Positions 28,015-36,777 of a DNA stretch of 64,000 bases are shown here, piece by piece. Each line of letters begins with the position of its first letter. The first letter of the stretch is position 1. The stretch covers positions 62,001 through 126,000 of the forward strand of contig NZ_JASLGT010000030.1 in assembly GCF_030150205.1 (NCBI RefSeq), in the 5' to 3' direction. The notes under the pieces were generated by a model, which was given only the letters and a program-made list of their open reading frames with translations, had not been told where the DNA came from and did no database searches. This DNA is from Niabella sp. Lineage in GTDB: Bacteria > Bacteroidota > Bacteroidia > Chitinophagales > Chitinophagaceae. Made by a program: the position numbers and the translations under genes.

Positions 28015-30396
28015 TTATTTTCCGAACAGGCGTTTTACCTTTTGCCAGAAAGTTTTTTTGGATGTTTCTCCATAACCATATCCATATCCGTAACCATATC
28101 CATAACCGTAGGCATTTTTTGGCCTGGCATCATTCAGCACGATCATCAGGTGATTTAATTTTTTGTTGGTATAAATATCCTGAACAATATTCAGCTGTTC
28201 TTTGAACGTATAATTGTATCGCACCACATAAGCGCTGATATCGGCAAATGCACCAAGCGTGAAAGCATCCGATACCTGTCCAACCGGCGGACAGTCAATG
28301 ATAATATGGTCATAATCCTGTTTGAGATTATCGATAAGTTCACCGATACGATTGCTCAACAGGAGCTCGGAAGGATTGGGCGGTATGGGGCCGGAGCCAA
28401 TCACGTACATCTGTTCCAGATCTTTTACGGGCTGTATCAGGTCTGTGTATTTCAGATTCCGGTCAATGACGAAATTAGAGATCCCTTTGGAAGCGGTGAT
28501 CTGCAACCCTTTCAATAATTTGGGTTTGCGAAGATCAAATTCGAGCAATACAACTTTTTTCCCGCTTAATACCAGGCTGGCGCCCAGGTTCGTACAAAAG
28601 AAAGTCTTTCCTTCCCCGCTCATACTGGATGTGGTCAGAATTACTTTGTCATCCTCCCCGGAGGTAGCAAATTTAAGATTGCTGCGGATCAGGCGGAACA
28701 TCTCTGAAATGGGTGTGCGGGTATTTTCTTTTACCACAAGCTCTTCATCGGAATGGGCATGCATGATCTCTCCCAGGATGGGAATATTTGTGCGGGACAG
28801 AATGTCCTTTTGCAGGCGTACTTTATCATTGAACAGATCGCTCACATATATGATCCCTAAAGGAAGCAGCAGACCCGCCAGCAGGGCACCCAGGTAGATC
28901 ATCAATTTTTTGGGTGAAACAGGTGTGTCATCGGAGGCTGTATCATCGATGATACGGGAGTTGGATACAGTGGCCGCCAGGGAGATCAACGATTCCTCCT
29001 TTTTCTGCAACAGGTACTGGTAGATGGTTTGTTTGATACCCTGCTCCCGTTGAATTTCCAGCAACTGCCGTTCTACTGCAGGAACGGTTTTGATCTTTGA
29101 CTGGAACTGGCCATAATCCTGGTTGATCAAACCTTTTGTAACTGAAACTCCTTTTTGCAGGTTGCGGATATTTTCAGAAATGCTTTTACGCACTGCACTG
29201 ATACTTTTATCGATATTCTGTACCAGGATATTGTCAGGCTCCACAGTGGTGAGGGTTTGCTGACGTTTGAGCTGAAGGTTGTTGAAATTTTCAATAAGCC
29301 CATTAAGGGTAGCGTCCTGGATGCCTAATGAGGTGGGTACCATCGAATGTTCATTACCGGGTTTGCCGATATAGGTCTGCAGTGAATTCAAAATAGAGGC
29401 CTGTAATTTAGCATCTTCCAGCTTCTGATATAATCCCTGGGTTTGGGTCATATACTGGCTGATGTCTGAAGTAACGTTCGTGATCTGGTTCTTTTCTTTA
29501 AAGTCGGAAACCTTTTTTTCAACGCCGGAAAGCTCGCCAACCAGGGTTCGCAGCCGGTCATCTATAAACGCCACCGTATTCCTGGAAACGATATTCTTAT
29601 CATCAACGGCATCCTGGTTATAAACTTCAATAAGCTTATTAATGATATCAATTGCCTTTTGTGAAACCGGATCCTTAACGTTAATGATAATGGTGCTGGT
29701 TTGCTGATCGCTTACGTCGATAGACATGTTTTTAGCATAAGCAGCAGCGTATTCCTTGATATTATTGAAACGGAGCAGGATCTTATCATCTGAAAACCGG
29801 TATTGGGGATTGGGCACAATGCTGAATGTACCAAAAGGCATTTGTATTTTTTGCCCGAAGCGGAAGGTCTGTGATGCTCCATCGTTGTGTGTTAATACAA
29901 ATCCGGTACGGTTTTTATTTACTGAAATTGAGTAATTTCCCACGCCTCTTTTTAAAAGCGAATCTTCGTAAAGCGTATCAATCTGTATAATGAACGGGCT
30001 GCTTTTTCCATAAGCTTCAGAAGTGCGTATATTCCCCTGCACAAATTGGGTGGGTTGTAAACCGGGTAGTTGCCGCATTGCCCGCTGTAACAGGCTTTTA
30101 CTTTTCAGAACGCGCACTTCATTATCTACGCTCTTGGTAGTGTTGAAGATGTCCAGATCCTGGAACATCTGCATGGCGTCAGCGGCTCCTCCACCGCCTT
30201 TTTTATCATCCTTTACCAGCAACTCAGCCGTTGTTTGATACACGGGAGTTGTATAGCGTAAATAAAAAAAAGCGAGGGTCAGGCAAATAAGTACACCCAA
30301 TACAAACCAGTACCAGTTACGGGTATAGCGTGTGATCTCAGCGCGTAAATTAAGCTCTCTGGGTTGGTCAACGGATGTTAAAGGTTCTTCGTTCAT
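28015..30396 (-). CDS. Polysaccharide co-polymerase / tyrosine autokinase (Wzc-like, BY-kinase)
   Basis: A 793-residue inner-membrane protein. Helix 1 lies at about 28-49; a large periplasmic Wzz-like domain with coiled coils and a GNVR region follows; helix 2 is at about 507-532; the cytoplasmic BY-kinase shows Walker A SGEGKT (593-598), Walker A' VVLLEFD (615-621) and Walker B IIIDCPP (699-705). The C-terminus carries seven Tyr-Gly repeats (about 764-777), the autophosphorylation cluster, encoded by a hexanucleotide tract. BY-kinases control chain length and export by phosphorylation cycles. No cognate phosphatase gene is in the locus. The gene lies 50 bases downstream of the Wza-like gene. 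Confidence 0.93.
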   Translation of the reverse strand: MNEEPLTSVDQPRELNLRAEITRYTRNWYWFVLGVLICLTLAFFYLRYTTPVYQTTAELLVKDDKKGGGGAADAMQMFQDLDIFNTTKSVDNEVRVLKSKSLLQRAMRQLPGLQPTQFVQGNIRTSEAYGKSSPFIIQIDTLYEDSLLKRGVGNYSISVNKNRTGFVLTHNDGASQTFRFGQKIQMPFGTFSIVPNPQYRFSDDKILLRFNNIKEYAAAYAKNMSIDVSDQQTSTIIINVKDPVSQKAIDIINKLIEVYNQDAVDDKNIVSRNTVAFIDDRLRTLVGELSGVEKKVSDFKEKNQITNVTSDISQYMTQTQGLYQKLEDAKLQASILNSLQTYIGKPGNEHSMVPTSLGIQDATLNGLIENFNNLQLKRQQTLTTVEPDNILVQNIDKSISAVRKSISENIRNLQKGVSVTKGLINQDYGQFQSKIKTVPAVERQLLEIQREQGIKQTIYQYLLQKKEESLISLAATVSNSRIIDDTASDDTPVSPKKLMIYLGALLAGLLLPLGIIYVSDLFNDKVRLQKDILSRTNIPILGEIMHAHSDEELVVKENTRTPISEMFRLIRSNLKFATSGEDDKVILTTSSMSGEGKTFFCTNLGASLVLSGKKVVLLEFDLRKPKLLKGLQITASKGISNFVIDRNLKYTDLIQPVKDLEQMYVIGSGPIPPNPSELLLSNRIGELIDNLKQDYDHIIIDCPPVGQVSDAFTLGAFADISAYVVRYNYTFKEQLNIVQDIYTNKKLNHLMIVLNDARPKNAYGYGYGYGYGYGYGETSKKTFWQKVKRLFGK
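28069..28110 (-). repeat. In-frame hexanucleotide repeat encoding (Tyr-Gly)7
   Basis: Seven consecutive 6-base units of the form TA[CT]GG[AT] (minus strand) encode seven Tyr-Gly pairs at the end of the Wzc-like kinase. Third bases alternate, so the tract is imperfect at the DNA level. Changes in unit number would stay in frame. Confidence 0.9.
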
Positions 30397-30446
30397 TTAG
30401 AGGGAGTAAATGGTTAACATAAAAATTCAGGAAAGCACCGCATGCA

Positions 30447-31301
30447 TTAGCGGAGCAGGGAAGCCAGGATTACAGCAACGGCCGTGATCCCTGCTGTAGC
30501 AATGGGGATCCACCGGTAATTGCTTGCGTCAGCCTGCCGGGCCTTCAGCGTATTTTCGGGCTGCACATATACTACATCATTCTGTTGCAGATAGAAGTAA
30601 GGCGAGTTAAACACATTCTTATCTGCCAGGTTGATCCGCTGCATGGTACGGGTACCTTCTTTTTCACGGATCACCAGTATATTTTCGCGGATGGCATAGG
30701 GCGTAAGGTCTCCGGCCATACCGAGGGCTTCCAGAACATTCACCCGTTCATCCGGAACATTAAAAGAGCCCGGGCGGGTTACCTCACCGATCACGGTTAC
30801 TTTATAATTGAGAAAGCGGATATTAACAATAGGCGTTTTAGCGGTTTTGGCCACTTCTGCGGTGATCTTATCCTGCGCTTCTTTTCGGGTAAGTCCTAAT
30901 AAATCAATTTTGCCCAGCACAGGAAGATTCACCTGCCCGTTCTCATCCACCAGGTACCCATTCCGCGCTGCGTCTGCGTTCGTATTGCTGATCCCAGCTG
31001 TAGTTGCGGTAGTGGAAACGGGCGCAGCGGAAACGGGCGCCTGGGGCGCAGTGCCGGTGCTAAAAAGCTGGTTGTATTCCGGACTTAGTGTGGTGATCGT
31101 AATTCCAAGCACATCACCTTTTTCAATTTTTGCGCTCATTTTATTGACAATCTGAGCGGTATCGCCTCCCGGGGGAAGATTGTTAAAGTACACAAGATTC
31201 CTGTTCGTACTGCAGGAACTTACAATTAATACGAAGAGGAATGTGAGTAAAGGGTATACTCCATCCTTGGGTTTATAGGGGGCGTTTTCGAATATTTTCA
31301 T
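30447..31301 (-). CDS. Polysaccharide export outer-membrane lipoprotein (Wza-like)
   Basis: A 284-residue lipoprotein with lipobox VSSC (Cys about 30). The Poly_export domain covers about 45-175 (KIEKGDVLGITITTLSPEYNQLF ... VDENGQVNLPVLGKIDLLGLT), followed by one SLBB domain (about 178-250, VTVIGEVTRPGSFNVPDERV) and a final hydrophobic helix (ATAGITAVAVILASL) that may insert in the outer membrane as in Wza. A low-complexity Ala/Pro/Thr insert (about 83-107) separates strands of the first domain. It is the first gene of the exopolysaccharide operon in transcription order and is divergent from accA. Confidence 0.92.
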   Translation of the reverse strand: MKIFENAPYKPKDGVYPLLTFLFVLIVSSCSTNRNLVYFNNLPPGGDTAQIVNKMSAKIEKGDVLGITITTLSPEYNQLFSTGTAPQAPVSAAPVSTTATTAGISNTNADAARNGYLVDENGQVNLPVLGKIDLLGLTRKEAQDKITAEVAKTAKTPIVNIRFLNYKVTVIGEVTRPGSFNVPDERVNVLEALGMAGDLTPYAIRENILVIREKEGTRTMQRINLADKNVFNSPYFYLQQNDVVYVQPENTLKARQADASNYRWIPIATAGITAVAVILASLLR

Positions 31302-31487
31302 AAATATCGAGGTTTCGAGGGCATTGAATGCTGCAAAGATAACGTTGCAACATTTAAGTACCGCTTTTTTTAGAAATGTTTTGTTTATACCCTGTTACAC
31401 ATGCGTTTTAACGATATGTCAGGGAGGGCCCGAAAAATAGGACTGAATGTTTTTAGCTAAAATTTCAGGTTATCCTTCAGAAATTCT

Positions 31488-31495
31488 TAATTTCG
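31488..31495 (+). promoter_or_regulatory. Candidate -7 box upstream of accA
   Basis: TAATTTCG is one mismatch from the TAnnTTTG consensus and lies 23 bases before the accA ATG in the 217-base divergent region shared with the Wza-like gene. No convincing -33 element; tentative. Confidence 0.3.
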
Positions 31496-31518
31496 ACGCG
31501 TATTAAGAAGAAAAAATT

Positions 31519-32493
31519 ATGCCACAAGATCAGGTTAGACAATTTTTAGATTTTGAAAAGCCGATTAAGGACCTTTTGGAAGAAATTGAATTAACAAAAG
31601 AACGTACAGAGAAAACCAAGATCGATCTTTCTGATCAGGTAATGCAGCTGGAACAAAAAGTGGCAGAAACGCGTAAAAGCATTACGCGGAATCTTACTGA
31701 CTGGCAGCGTGTTCAGTTAAGCCGGCATCCTGACCGCCCGTATACTCATAAGTATATTGAGCTGATGACGGATAATTATGTGGAACTGTACGGCGACCGC
31801 AATATTAAGGATGATAAGGCCATGGTAGGCGGTTTTGCGACACTTGACGGACAAACAGTTATGATCATTGGTCAGCAAAAAGGTTCCAATACTAAAAAGC
31901 GCCAGCTGCGGAATTTTGGAATGGCGAACCCGGAAGGATACCGGAAAGCGCTGCGGTTAATGAAACTGGCAGAGAAATTTAACAAACCGGTTATTACTTT
32001 AATAGATACACCGGGTGCATTTCCGGGCCTTGAGGCTGAGGAAAGAGGCCAGGGGGAAGCTATCGCCCGCAATATTTATGAAATGATGCGCCTGAAAGTG
32101 CCGGTGATCTGTGTGATCATTGGTGAGGGGGCCAGCGGTGGAGCATTGGGTATTGGCGTGGGCGACCGCGTTTTTATGATGGAAAATACCTGGTATACCG
32201 TTATTTCCCCTGAAAATTGCTCAACGATCTTATGGCGTAGCTGGGACTTTAAGATGAAAGCCGCGGAACAACTGAAGCTGACATCTTCCAAAATGAAGGA
32301 GTTTGGTCTTATAGACGAAATTGTACCGGAACCAGATGGTGGTGCCCACTGGGATTATGCCATTGCTGCGGCTAATCTTAAAAAACAACTGATCGCATCA
32401 CTGAAAGAATTAAGACCCATCGATCCGCAGAAACGGGTGAATGAACGGATCGAAAAATTTTCAAAGATGGGATTCTGGGAAGAATATAAATAA
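31519..32493 (+). CDS. accA: Acetyl-CoA carboxylase carboxyltransferase subunit alpha
   Basis: A 324-residue crotonase-fold protein of standard length. Identifying stretches are LEKPI-like DFEKPIKDLLEEIELTKE at the start, RHPDRPYTHKYIELM, the oxyanion-hole region GEGASGGALGIGVGDRV, and the conserved ENTWYTVISPENCSTILW. With AccD it transfers the carboxyl group from biotin to acetyl-CoA, giving malonyl-CoA for fatty-acid synthesis in the cytoplasm. accD is not in the window. It is followed by a 121-base spacer and dapA, possibly sharing a transcript. Confidence 0.97.
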   Translation: MPQDQVRQFLDFEKPIKDLLEEIELTKERTEKTKIDLSDQVMQLEQKVAETRKSITRNLTDWQRVQLSRHPDRPYTHKYIELMTDNYVELYGDRNIKDDKAMVGGFATLDGQTVMIIGQQKGSNTKKRQLRNFGMANPEGYRKALRLMKLAEKFNKPVITLIDTPGAFPGLEAEERGQGEAIARNIYEMMRLKVPVICVIIGEGASGGALGIGVGDRVFMMENTWYTVISPENCSTILWRSWDFKMKAAEQLKLTSSKMKEFGLIDEIVPEPDGGAHWDYAIAAANLKKQLIASLKELRPIDPQKRVNERIEKFSKMGFWEEYK

Positions 32494-32614
32494 GCAATAG
32501 ATAATAGTGAATAGGCAATGGTCAATAGACAATAGTGGTCTATTCTGGTTTAAATTTCCCATTCGCATCCAGTTTCCAATATTTAATATCTAACGTTTAA
32601 TATCTCTTACATAA
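32494..32614. repeat. Degenerate AATAG-rich tandem tract between accA and dapA
   Basis: About 32496-32533 consists of loosely repeated 7-8-base units around CAATAG/GAATAG (six to seven copies). A second short tract near 32580-32605 repeats TTTAATATCT twice with a variable spacer. No coding potential or hairpin with a T-run is seen. Such low-complexity spacers look like slippage products rather than regulatory sites. Confidence 0.55.
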
Positions 32615-33505
32615 ATGTCATTACAACAAAAATTTACAGGAACAGGTATTGCTATTGTTACTCCGTTTAATGAAGACCGTACGATCGATTGGGCCAGTTT
32701 TGAAAAGCTGATCCATTTCTGGATTGAAAATAAAGTAGAGTACCTTGTTGCGATAGGTACAACGGGTGAAAGTGCTACACAAACCCGCGAAGAAGAGCAG
32801 GAAGTATTCGATTTTGTAAAGCAGGTAACTGCCGGCAGGGTGCCGCTGGTGGCCGGTGTGGGGGGCAATGATACCCGTGAGGTATTGGAGGCCTTTGAAA
32901 ATATGAAGCTGGATGGTTATGATGCCATCCTCTCTGTGTCGCCTTATTACAATAAGCCACGGCAGGAAGGGATTTACCAGCATTATAAAGCATTGAATGA
33001 TGCGGCGCCGCTGCCCATCATTATGTACAACGTACCGGGCCGTACCGGGATGAGTGTATCGGTTGAAACAACCCTACGCATTGCACATGATTGTAAAAAT
33101 ATCTTTGCTACAAAAGAGGCCTCCGGCAGTTTTGAGCAGGTCAACCAGATCATGAAGAACAAGCCGGCAGACTTTATGCTAATCAGCGGTGACGATGCCA
33201 TTACGCTTCCGATGATCGCCTGCGGTGCCAGCGGATTGATTTCCGTAGTAGCCAACGCCTATCCAAAGGAATATGCAGCGATGGTGCGGTTTTGCCTGGC
33301 GGGTAAATTTGAAGAAGCACGCCCCCTGCATTTGAAATACCTGGATATGGTAGATGCGCTGTTTAAAGAAGGAAGCCCTTCCGGTGTAAAATATGTGCTG
33401 AATAAAATGGGCTATTGCAAGAATGTGATGCGGTTGCCGGTAGTACCTGTCAGCCAGGCGCATGAAGCGCATATCGATCAGCTGATGGCAGCTATTGCTG
33501 GTTAA
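32615..33505 (+). CDS. dapA: 4-hydroxy-tetrahydrodipicolinate synthase
   Basis: A 296-residue TIM-barrel aldolase condensing pyruvate and aspartate semialdehyde in the lysine/diaminopimelate pathway. Visible are GTTGES (48-53), the catalytic Tyr138 in MYNVPGRTG, the Schiff-base Lys167 in FATKEASGS, and the closing GSPSGVKYVLNKMG. Length is standard. The start ATG follows an AT-rich spacer with no strong ribosome binding site, as usual in Bacteroidota. The gene ends in a terminator hairpin at 33530-33555. Confidence 0.96.
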   Translation: MSLQQKFTGTGIAIVTPFNEDRTIDWASFEKLIHFWIENKVEYLVAIGTTGESATQTREEEQEVFDFVKQVTAGRVPLVAGVGGNDTREVLEAFENMKLDGYDAILSVSPYYNKPRQEGIYQHYKALNDAAPLPIIMYNVPGRTGMSVSVETTLRIAHDCKNIFATKEASGSFEQVNQIMKNKPADFMLISGDDAITLPMIACGASGLISVVANAYPKEYAAMVRFCLAGKFEEARPLHLKYLDMVDALFKEGSPSGVKYVLNKMGYCKNVMRLPVVPVSQAHEAHIDQLMAAIAG

Positions 33506-33529
33506 TACCGCTGTTGATATTATTTGTAG

Positions 33530-33555
33530 AGGTCTCCTGATGGAGGCCTTTTTTA
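33530..33555 (+). terminator. Rho-independent terminator of dapA
   Basis: An 8-bp stem with one G-T pair (33530-33537 with 33542-33549) and a 4-base loop is followed by a T-run, 25 bases after the dapA stop. Confidence 0.8.
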
Positions 33556-33857
33556 TTATGATGGCCCTTCGATCCTCAACGGCCGGTTGGAAGTTCATAA
33601 CGAACCGGCGTCAATATTATCTTTATCGGGTGTACCTACGGCACACCCAATGATCTTCGGCCGTAACCCCGCTACCAATAGATTGTTCCGATGGAAACAA
33701 AACAGGCGAAATGGTTTTGGGCCCGTCAGGCTTTGTATTTGGATATTGTTTATGAATACCATTGTCCTTTTTGGACTCCTATATTAGAAGAACTCACGTG
33801 CTGCATACCGGCTGCTTAATGAAATGCTATAATGACAATTTTGATCGCGGTTCATTA
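33556..33857. repeat. Intergenic region with dispersed-repeat-like palindrome
   Basis: No gene is supported here. The region holds a 9-bp inverted repeat with one mismatch (33628-33636 with 33640-33648), followed by a CTACCAATA segment and a second short imperfect dyad (33682-33699). This palindrome plus CTACCAATA pattern resembles short intergenic repeats I associate with Bacteroidota genomes, but copy number cannot be judged from one window. A 66-codon plus-strand frame across it has no coding character. Confidence 0.35.
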
Positions 33858-35195
33858 TCAAAGATCTTCTTCAGTAAACCGGATCCCGTTTTGTTCCAGT
33901 TCGGCGAGGATGGGCGTATAAATTTCTTTTATGACCGGGATCTGCAGCCCGGTTGTCCGGATCTGTCCCCTTAAAATCAGCTTCGTGGCGATGCCCAATG
34001 GGAGGCCTACTGTTTTAGCCATGGCCGTATGCCCGGCATCGGTACCTTTTACGATCAGAGTGCTGGTTATCTTTCGTTCCTGCTCCTGCAGCCGGTAGGT
34101 GACCGCATGCACCATAAGGATCATATCGTGGTCGCCGGGGGCCAATGCCAGCCTGGTTTCCATCAGGTATTGAAGAATGTCGGCAGACACAACGGCCTGC
34201 GGCGGAATGGGAACGGCATCCAGTAAACCCAGGTAGCGGAACAGGGTATTTACCAGTTGTTGCTGCGCTTCCGGTACATAGCGGTTTAAAAAATCATTAA
34301 AGGTTTGGCAACGCGTATAAAAATTTAAACAGGCCGTAAACCATTCCGCAACAGACCGGCCCCGGTAGCTGGTAACAAGTGTGGTATCGGTAACTGTAGA
34401 CAGTCCGGCCTTTATAATAAAGTTCCAGGCAATACAAAAATCGGGATGCCGGAGGGTAGTGCGGATAACAGTGGCCGCCGATTCCAACTGGTATACCGGG
34501 ATATAGGTGAGCGAATTGCGGTTAGGATAACAGGCCCAGTTTCCCAGGGATGGGATATGGAGTATGGGACAGTTTTCAAAAACAGTGTGATAAGGAATTT
34601 CTCTTACTGCTCCGTTTTCTTTATAAACGGCGCCAGCAGCGCCCGCCAGCGCAATGTTCCGGGGATTCCAGCTGATCTTGTAGTGCCAGGGATTGTTATC
34701 ATGCTCTGGGGCGATCAGTCCTCCGCAATGCGATTGAAAGCCGGTGATGATGCCACCCTTGTTGCGGATGCGATCAAAGAGCTGCATGGCGCTCATATGA
34801 TCAATACCGGGATCCAATCCCATTTCACAAAGAAATAAAAGCTGCCTTGCTTCAATCGTTTCTTTTAGCTGAAGCAGGGCTTCGTCGATATAAGAAGCGG
34901 TTAAGAGGTTGCGGCCGATATCCAGGCAATCCCGGGCTACCAGCATATGCAGGGCCGGTGGCAGCATTGAAATAACGATATCGGCTTCGGTGATCAGCGA
35001 TTTTCTTAGCGATGCATCTTCTGTATGTACGGCCACGGCTTTTCCTGCCGGATGATTGTTGAGCTTGCTTTGTGCCAGTTCAAGGTTTGCTTCGGCAATG
35101 GTCAGCTGCCAGTGCTCCTGTGCTGCATGATCCAGCAGGTAACGGATCAACACCGTTGCCGATTTGCCGGCCCCGAAAAGAAGGATCTTTTTCAT
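33858..35195 (-). CDS. Saccharopine dehydrogenase family protein
   Basis: A 445-residue oxidoreductase. The N-terminal NAD(P) domain begins ILLFGAGKSATVLIRYLL; MLPPALHMLVARDCLDIGRNLLTASY (written here as two motifs, the MLPP turn and the LTASY strand) is typical of the family; CEMGLDPGIDHMSAMQLFDR (about 136-155) and FQSHCGGLIAPEHDNNPW-type residues mark the C-terminal substrate domain. Relatives act in lysine degradation or synthesis via saccharopine, or as carboxynorspermidine synthases. No aminoadipate semialdehyde partner gene is adjacent, so the substrate is unproven. It stands alone on the minus strand between dapA and the superoxide dismutase gene. Confidence 0.85.
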   Translation of the reverse strand: MKKILLFGAGKSATVLIRYLLDHAAQEHWQLTIAEANLELAQSKLNNHPAGKAVAVHTEDASLRKSLITEADIVISMLPPALHMLVARDCLDIGRNLLTASYIDEALLQLKETIEARQLLFLCEMGLDPGIDHMSAMQLFDRIRNKGGIITGFQSHCGGLIAPEHDNNPWHYKISWNPRNIALAGAAGAVYKENGAVREIPYHTVFENCPILHIPSLGNWACYPNRNSLTYIPVYQLESAATVIRTTLRHPDFCIAWNFIIKAGLSTVTDTTLVTSYRGRSVAEWFTACLNFYTRCQTFNDFLNRYVPEAQQQLVNTLFRYLGLLDAVPIPPQAVVSADILQYLMETRLALAPGDHDMILMVHAVTYRLQEQERKITSTLIVKGTDAGHTAMAKTVGLPLGIATKLILRGQIRTTGLQIPVIKEIYTPILAELEQNGIRFTEEDL

Positions 35196-35324
35196 ATGCT
35201 ACAAGTTAAACAATTCCTGGGAATACCGTTGGTCTGCTAAACAGGAACTGGCAGCGGGAAAAAAATCATGCAACAGGTTGCTGAGTGATTTATTTGTGGC
35301 ATTAAAATTTTTATTCTGCCTCAT

Positions 35325-35356
35325 AAAAAAAGGCGGTCTCAAATCTGAGACCGCCT
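35325..35356 (-). terminator. Rho-independent terminator of the superoxide dismutase gene
   Basis: A perfect 11-bp stem (35331-35341 with 35346-35356) with a 4-base loop is followed, on the minus strand, by a run of seven T. It lies 22 bases after the superoxide dismutase stop. Confidence 0.9.
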
Positions 35357-35377
35357 CTGTAAATAAAAAATGGTTGA

Positions 35378-35989
35378 TTAAAGCTTGGTGATCACCCCAC
35401 ATCCTACGCGGGGACCGCTGTTCCCGGTGGGCTGGGTTTTGTAATCATCTGTACCGCCATGTACGATAATGGCTCGTCCGATGATTTCTTTCTCGCCTGG
35501 TTCCACACTCCACAGATCAGTGGTTACGCTTTTTGTTGCGTGGCCGGATGCATCCAGTTGGATGTTGCCGATATCACCGGAGTGGAAAGAAGCAGAACCC
35601 CATTGACCGTGATTTGATTTTGTTGGATTCCAGTGACCATGTGAGTTTTCACCCTTCATACCACAATCCCCATGCTCGTGAAAATGTACAGCCACATTGC
35701 TGTCGGCCCTTTCTTTCATATTAATCTCCAGGTCCAGGCGGATCTTTCCATCGCCCAGCTTATAAAATTTTGCAGTTCCGATATTCCGGGTGCTGTCGCT
35801 GGTCAGCTGTAAGTTGGCCACAGCTACTGCTGTTCCTTCGGGAGCAGGGGTTTGAGGGGCTGCTGGTGTTGTTGTATCCGGCTGGGCTGCTGCGGTAGAG
35901 TCGGCTCCGCTTTTTTCCGAAGCGTTGTTTCCGCAGGATCCCAGTACAAGCAGGGCGGCAACACCGGCGGAGAAGAAAACTTTTTTCAT
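35378..35989 (-). CDS. Cu/Zn superoxide dismutase family lipoprotein
   Basis: With the ATG at 35989 the product is 203 residues. Signal sequence with lipobox LGSC, then a low-complexity Ala/Thr/Pro linker (about residues 20-55), then the Cu/Zn SOD fold. Metal ligands are visible in VHFHEHGDCG, HWNPTKSNHG and FHSGDIGN; the second copper-side His appears in IIVHGGTDDY, with the disulfide Cys in GPRVGCGVI. The enzyme would dismutate superoxide at the periplasmic or outer-membrane surface. An in-frame ATG two codons upstream (35995) and one at 36034 are less likely starts. Terminated by a strong hairpin. Confidence 0.9.
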   Translation of the reverse strand: MKKVFFSAGVAALLVLGSCGNNASEKSGADSTAAAQPDTTTPAAPQTPAPEGTAVAVANLQLTSDSTRNIGTAKFYKLGDGKIRLDLEINMKERADSNVAVHFHEHGDCGMKGENSHGHWNPTKSNHGQWGSASFHSGDIGNIQLDASGHATKSVTTDLWSVEPGEKEIIGRAIIVHGGTDDYKTQPTGNSGPRVGCGVITKL

Positions 35990-36188
35990 AATCATTATTT
36001 TTAAAGTGTTAAGTTGTTCACTATTAATACGCAAAACTAACTGAATTATTGTTATAAACGGAGCCGGCGTTTTTCAGATTTGTCATTTAGTTTTTATAAA
36101 TGATAAACGGTCCCGGTTAGTTTGGCCCGGTTTTAGGCCGCTTACTGGAATAATAATCGTTAATTTTAGCATTCAAAAAACAGGCGTG

Positions 36189-36746
36189 ATGACGATGGAA
36201 AATCCATGGAAGGTATTGGGAAAACAGGAAGTATATGATAATCCCTGGATCAATGTAACGGAATTTGATGTGATCAATCCTGCGGGAGGAAAGGGGATCT
36301 ATGGAAAAGTGCATTTTAAGAATATTGCCATCGGGATCCTGGTATTGGACAAGGATCAGCATACCTACCTGATCGGGCAATACCGTTTTGCCATTGATGC
36401 CTATACCTGGGAGATCCCCGAAGGCGGATGTCCGGAAGGGAGTGATCCGCTTGAAAGTGCCCGGAGGGAGCTGCTGGAAGAAGCCGGATTGGAAGCATTG
36501 CACTGGAAGGAGTTGCTGCGTATGCATTTATCCAATTCGGTATCGGATGAGCTGGCGATCATATACCTGGCTACCGGCCTGGTTCAGAAAACGCCCGATC
36601 CGGAGGAAACCGAACAGCTCACCATTCGCAAACTTCCGTTAGATGAGGCCCTGGAAATGGTGGAAACAGGTGTGATTACCGATGCGATTTCCGTGGCTGC
36701 TTTTCAGAAGGCAGCGTTGCTGCAGTACCAGGGCATGCTGGTATAG
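36189..36746 (+). CDS. Nudix hydrolase (ADP-ribose pyrophosphatase-like)
   Basis: About 185 residues with an ADP-ribose/GDP-mannose pyrophosphatase-type N-terminus (PWKVLGKQEVYDNPWINV) and a Nudix box EGGCPEGSDPLESARRELLE followed by EAGL near residues 78-101. Catalytic REL and EE residues are intact, but the Glu usually found five residues after the first Gly is Ser. Relatives hydrolyse nucleoside diphosphate sugars in the cytoplasm. Start: GTG at 36186, ATG at 36189 and ATG at 36195 are in frame; I chose the first ATG. Followed after 31 bases by the DUF4112 gene. Confidence 0.88.
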   Translation: MTMENPWKVLGKQEVYDNPWINVTEFDVINPAGGKGIYGKVHFKNIAIGILVLDKDQHTYLIGQYRFAIDAYTWEIPEGGCPEGSDPLESARRELLEEAGLEALHWKELLRMHLSNSVSDELAIIYLATGLVQKTPDPEETEQLTIRKLPLDEALEMVETGVITDAISVAAFQKAALLQYQGMLV

Positions 36747-36777
36747 TTGCCCGTGCAAATAAATATCTTATAGAGCA

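Noticed and set aside
28069..28110. Possible CRISPR or minisatellite in the Tyr-Gly tract
   Set aside because: Units are 6 bases, in frame and coding, with no spacers.
33587..33787. 66-codon plus-strand frame after dapA
   Set aside because: It crosses a palindromic repeat-like element and has no plausible protein pattern.
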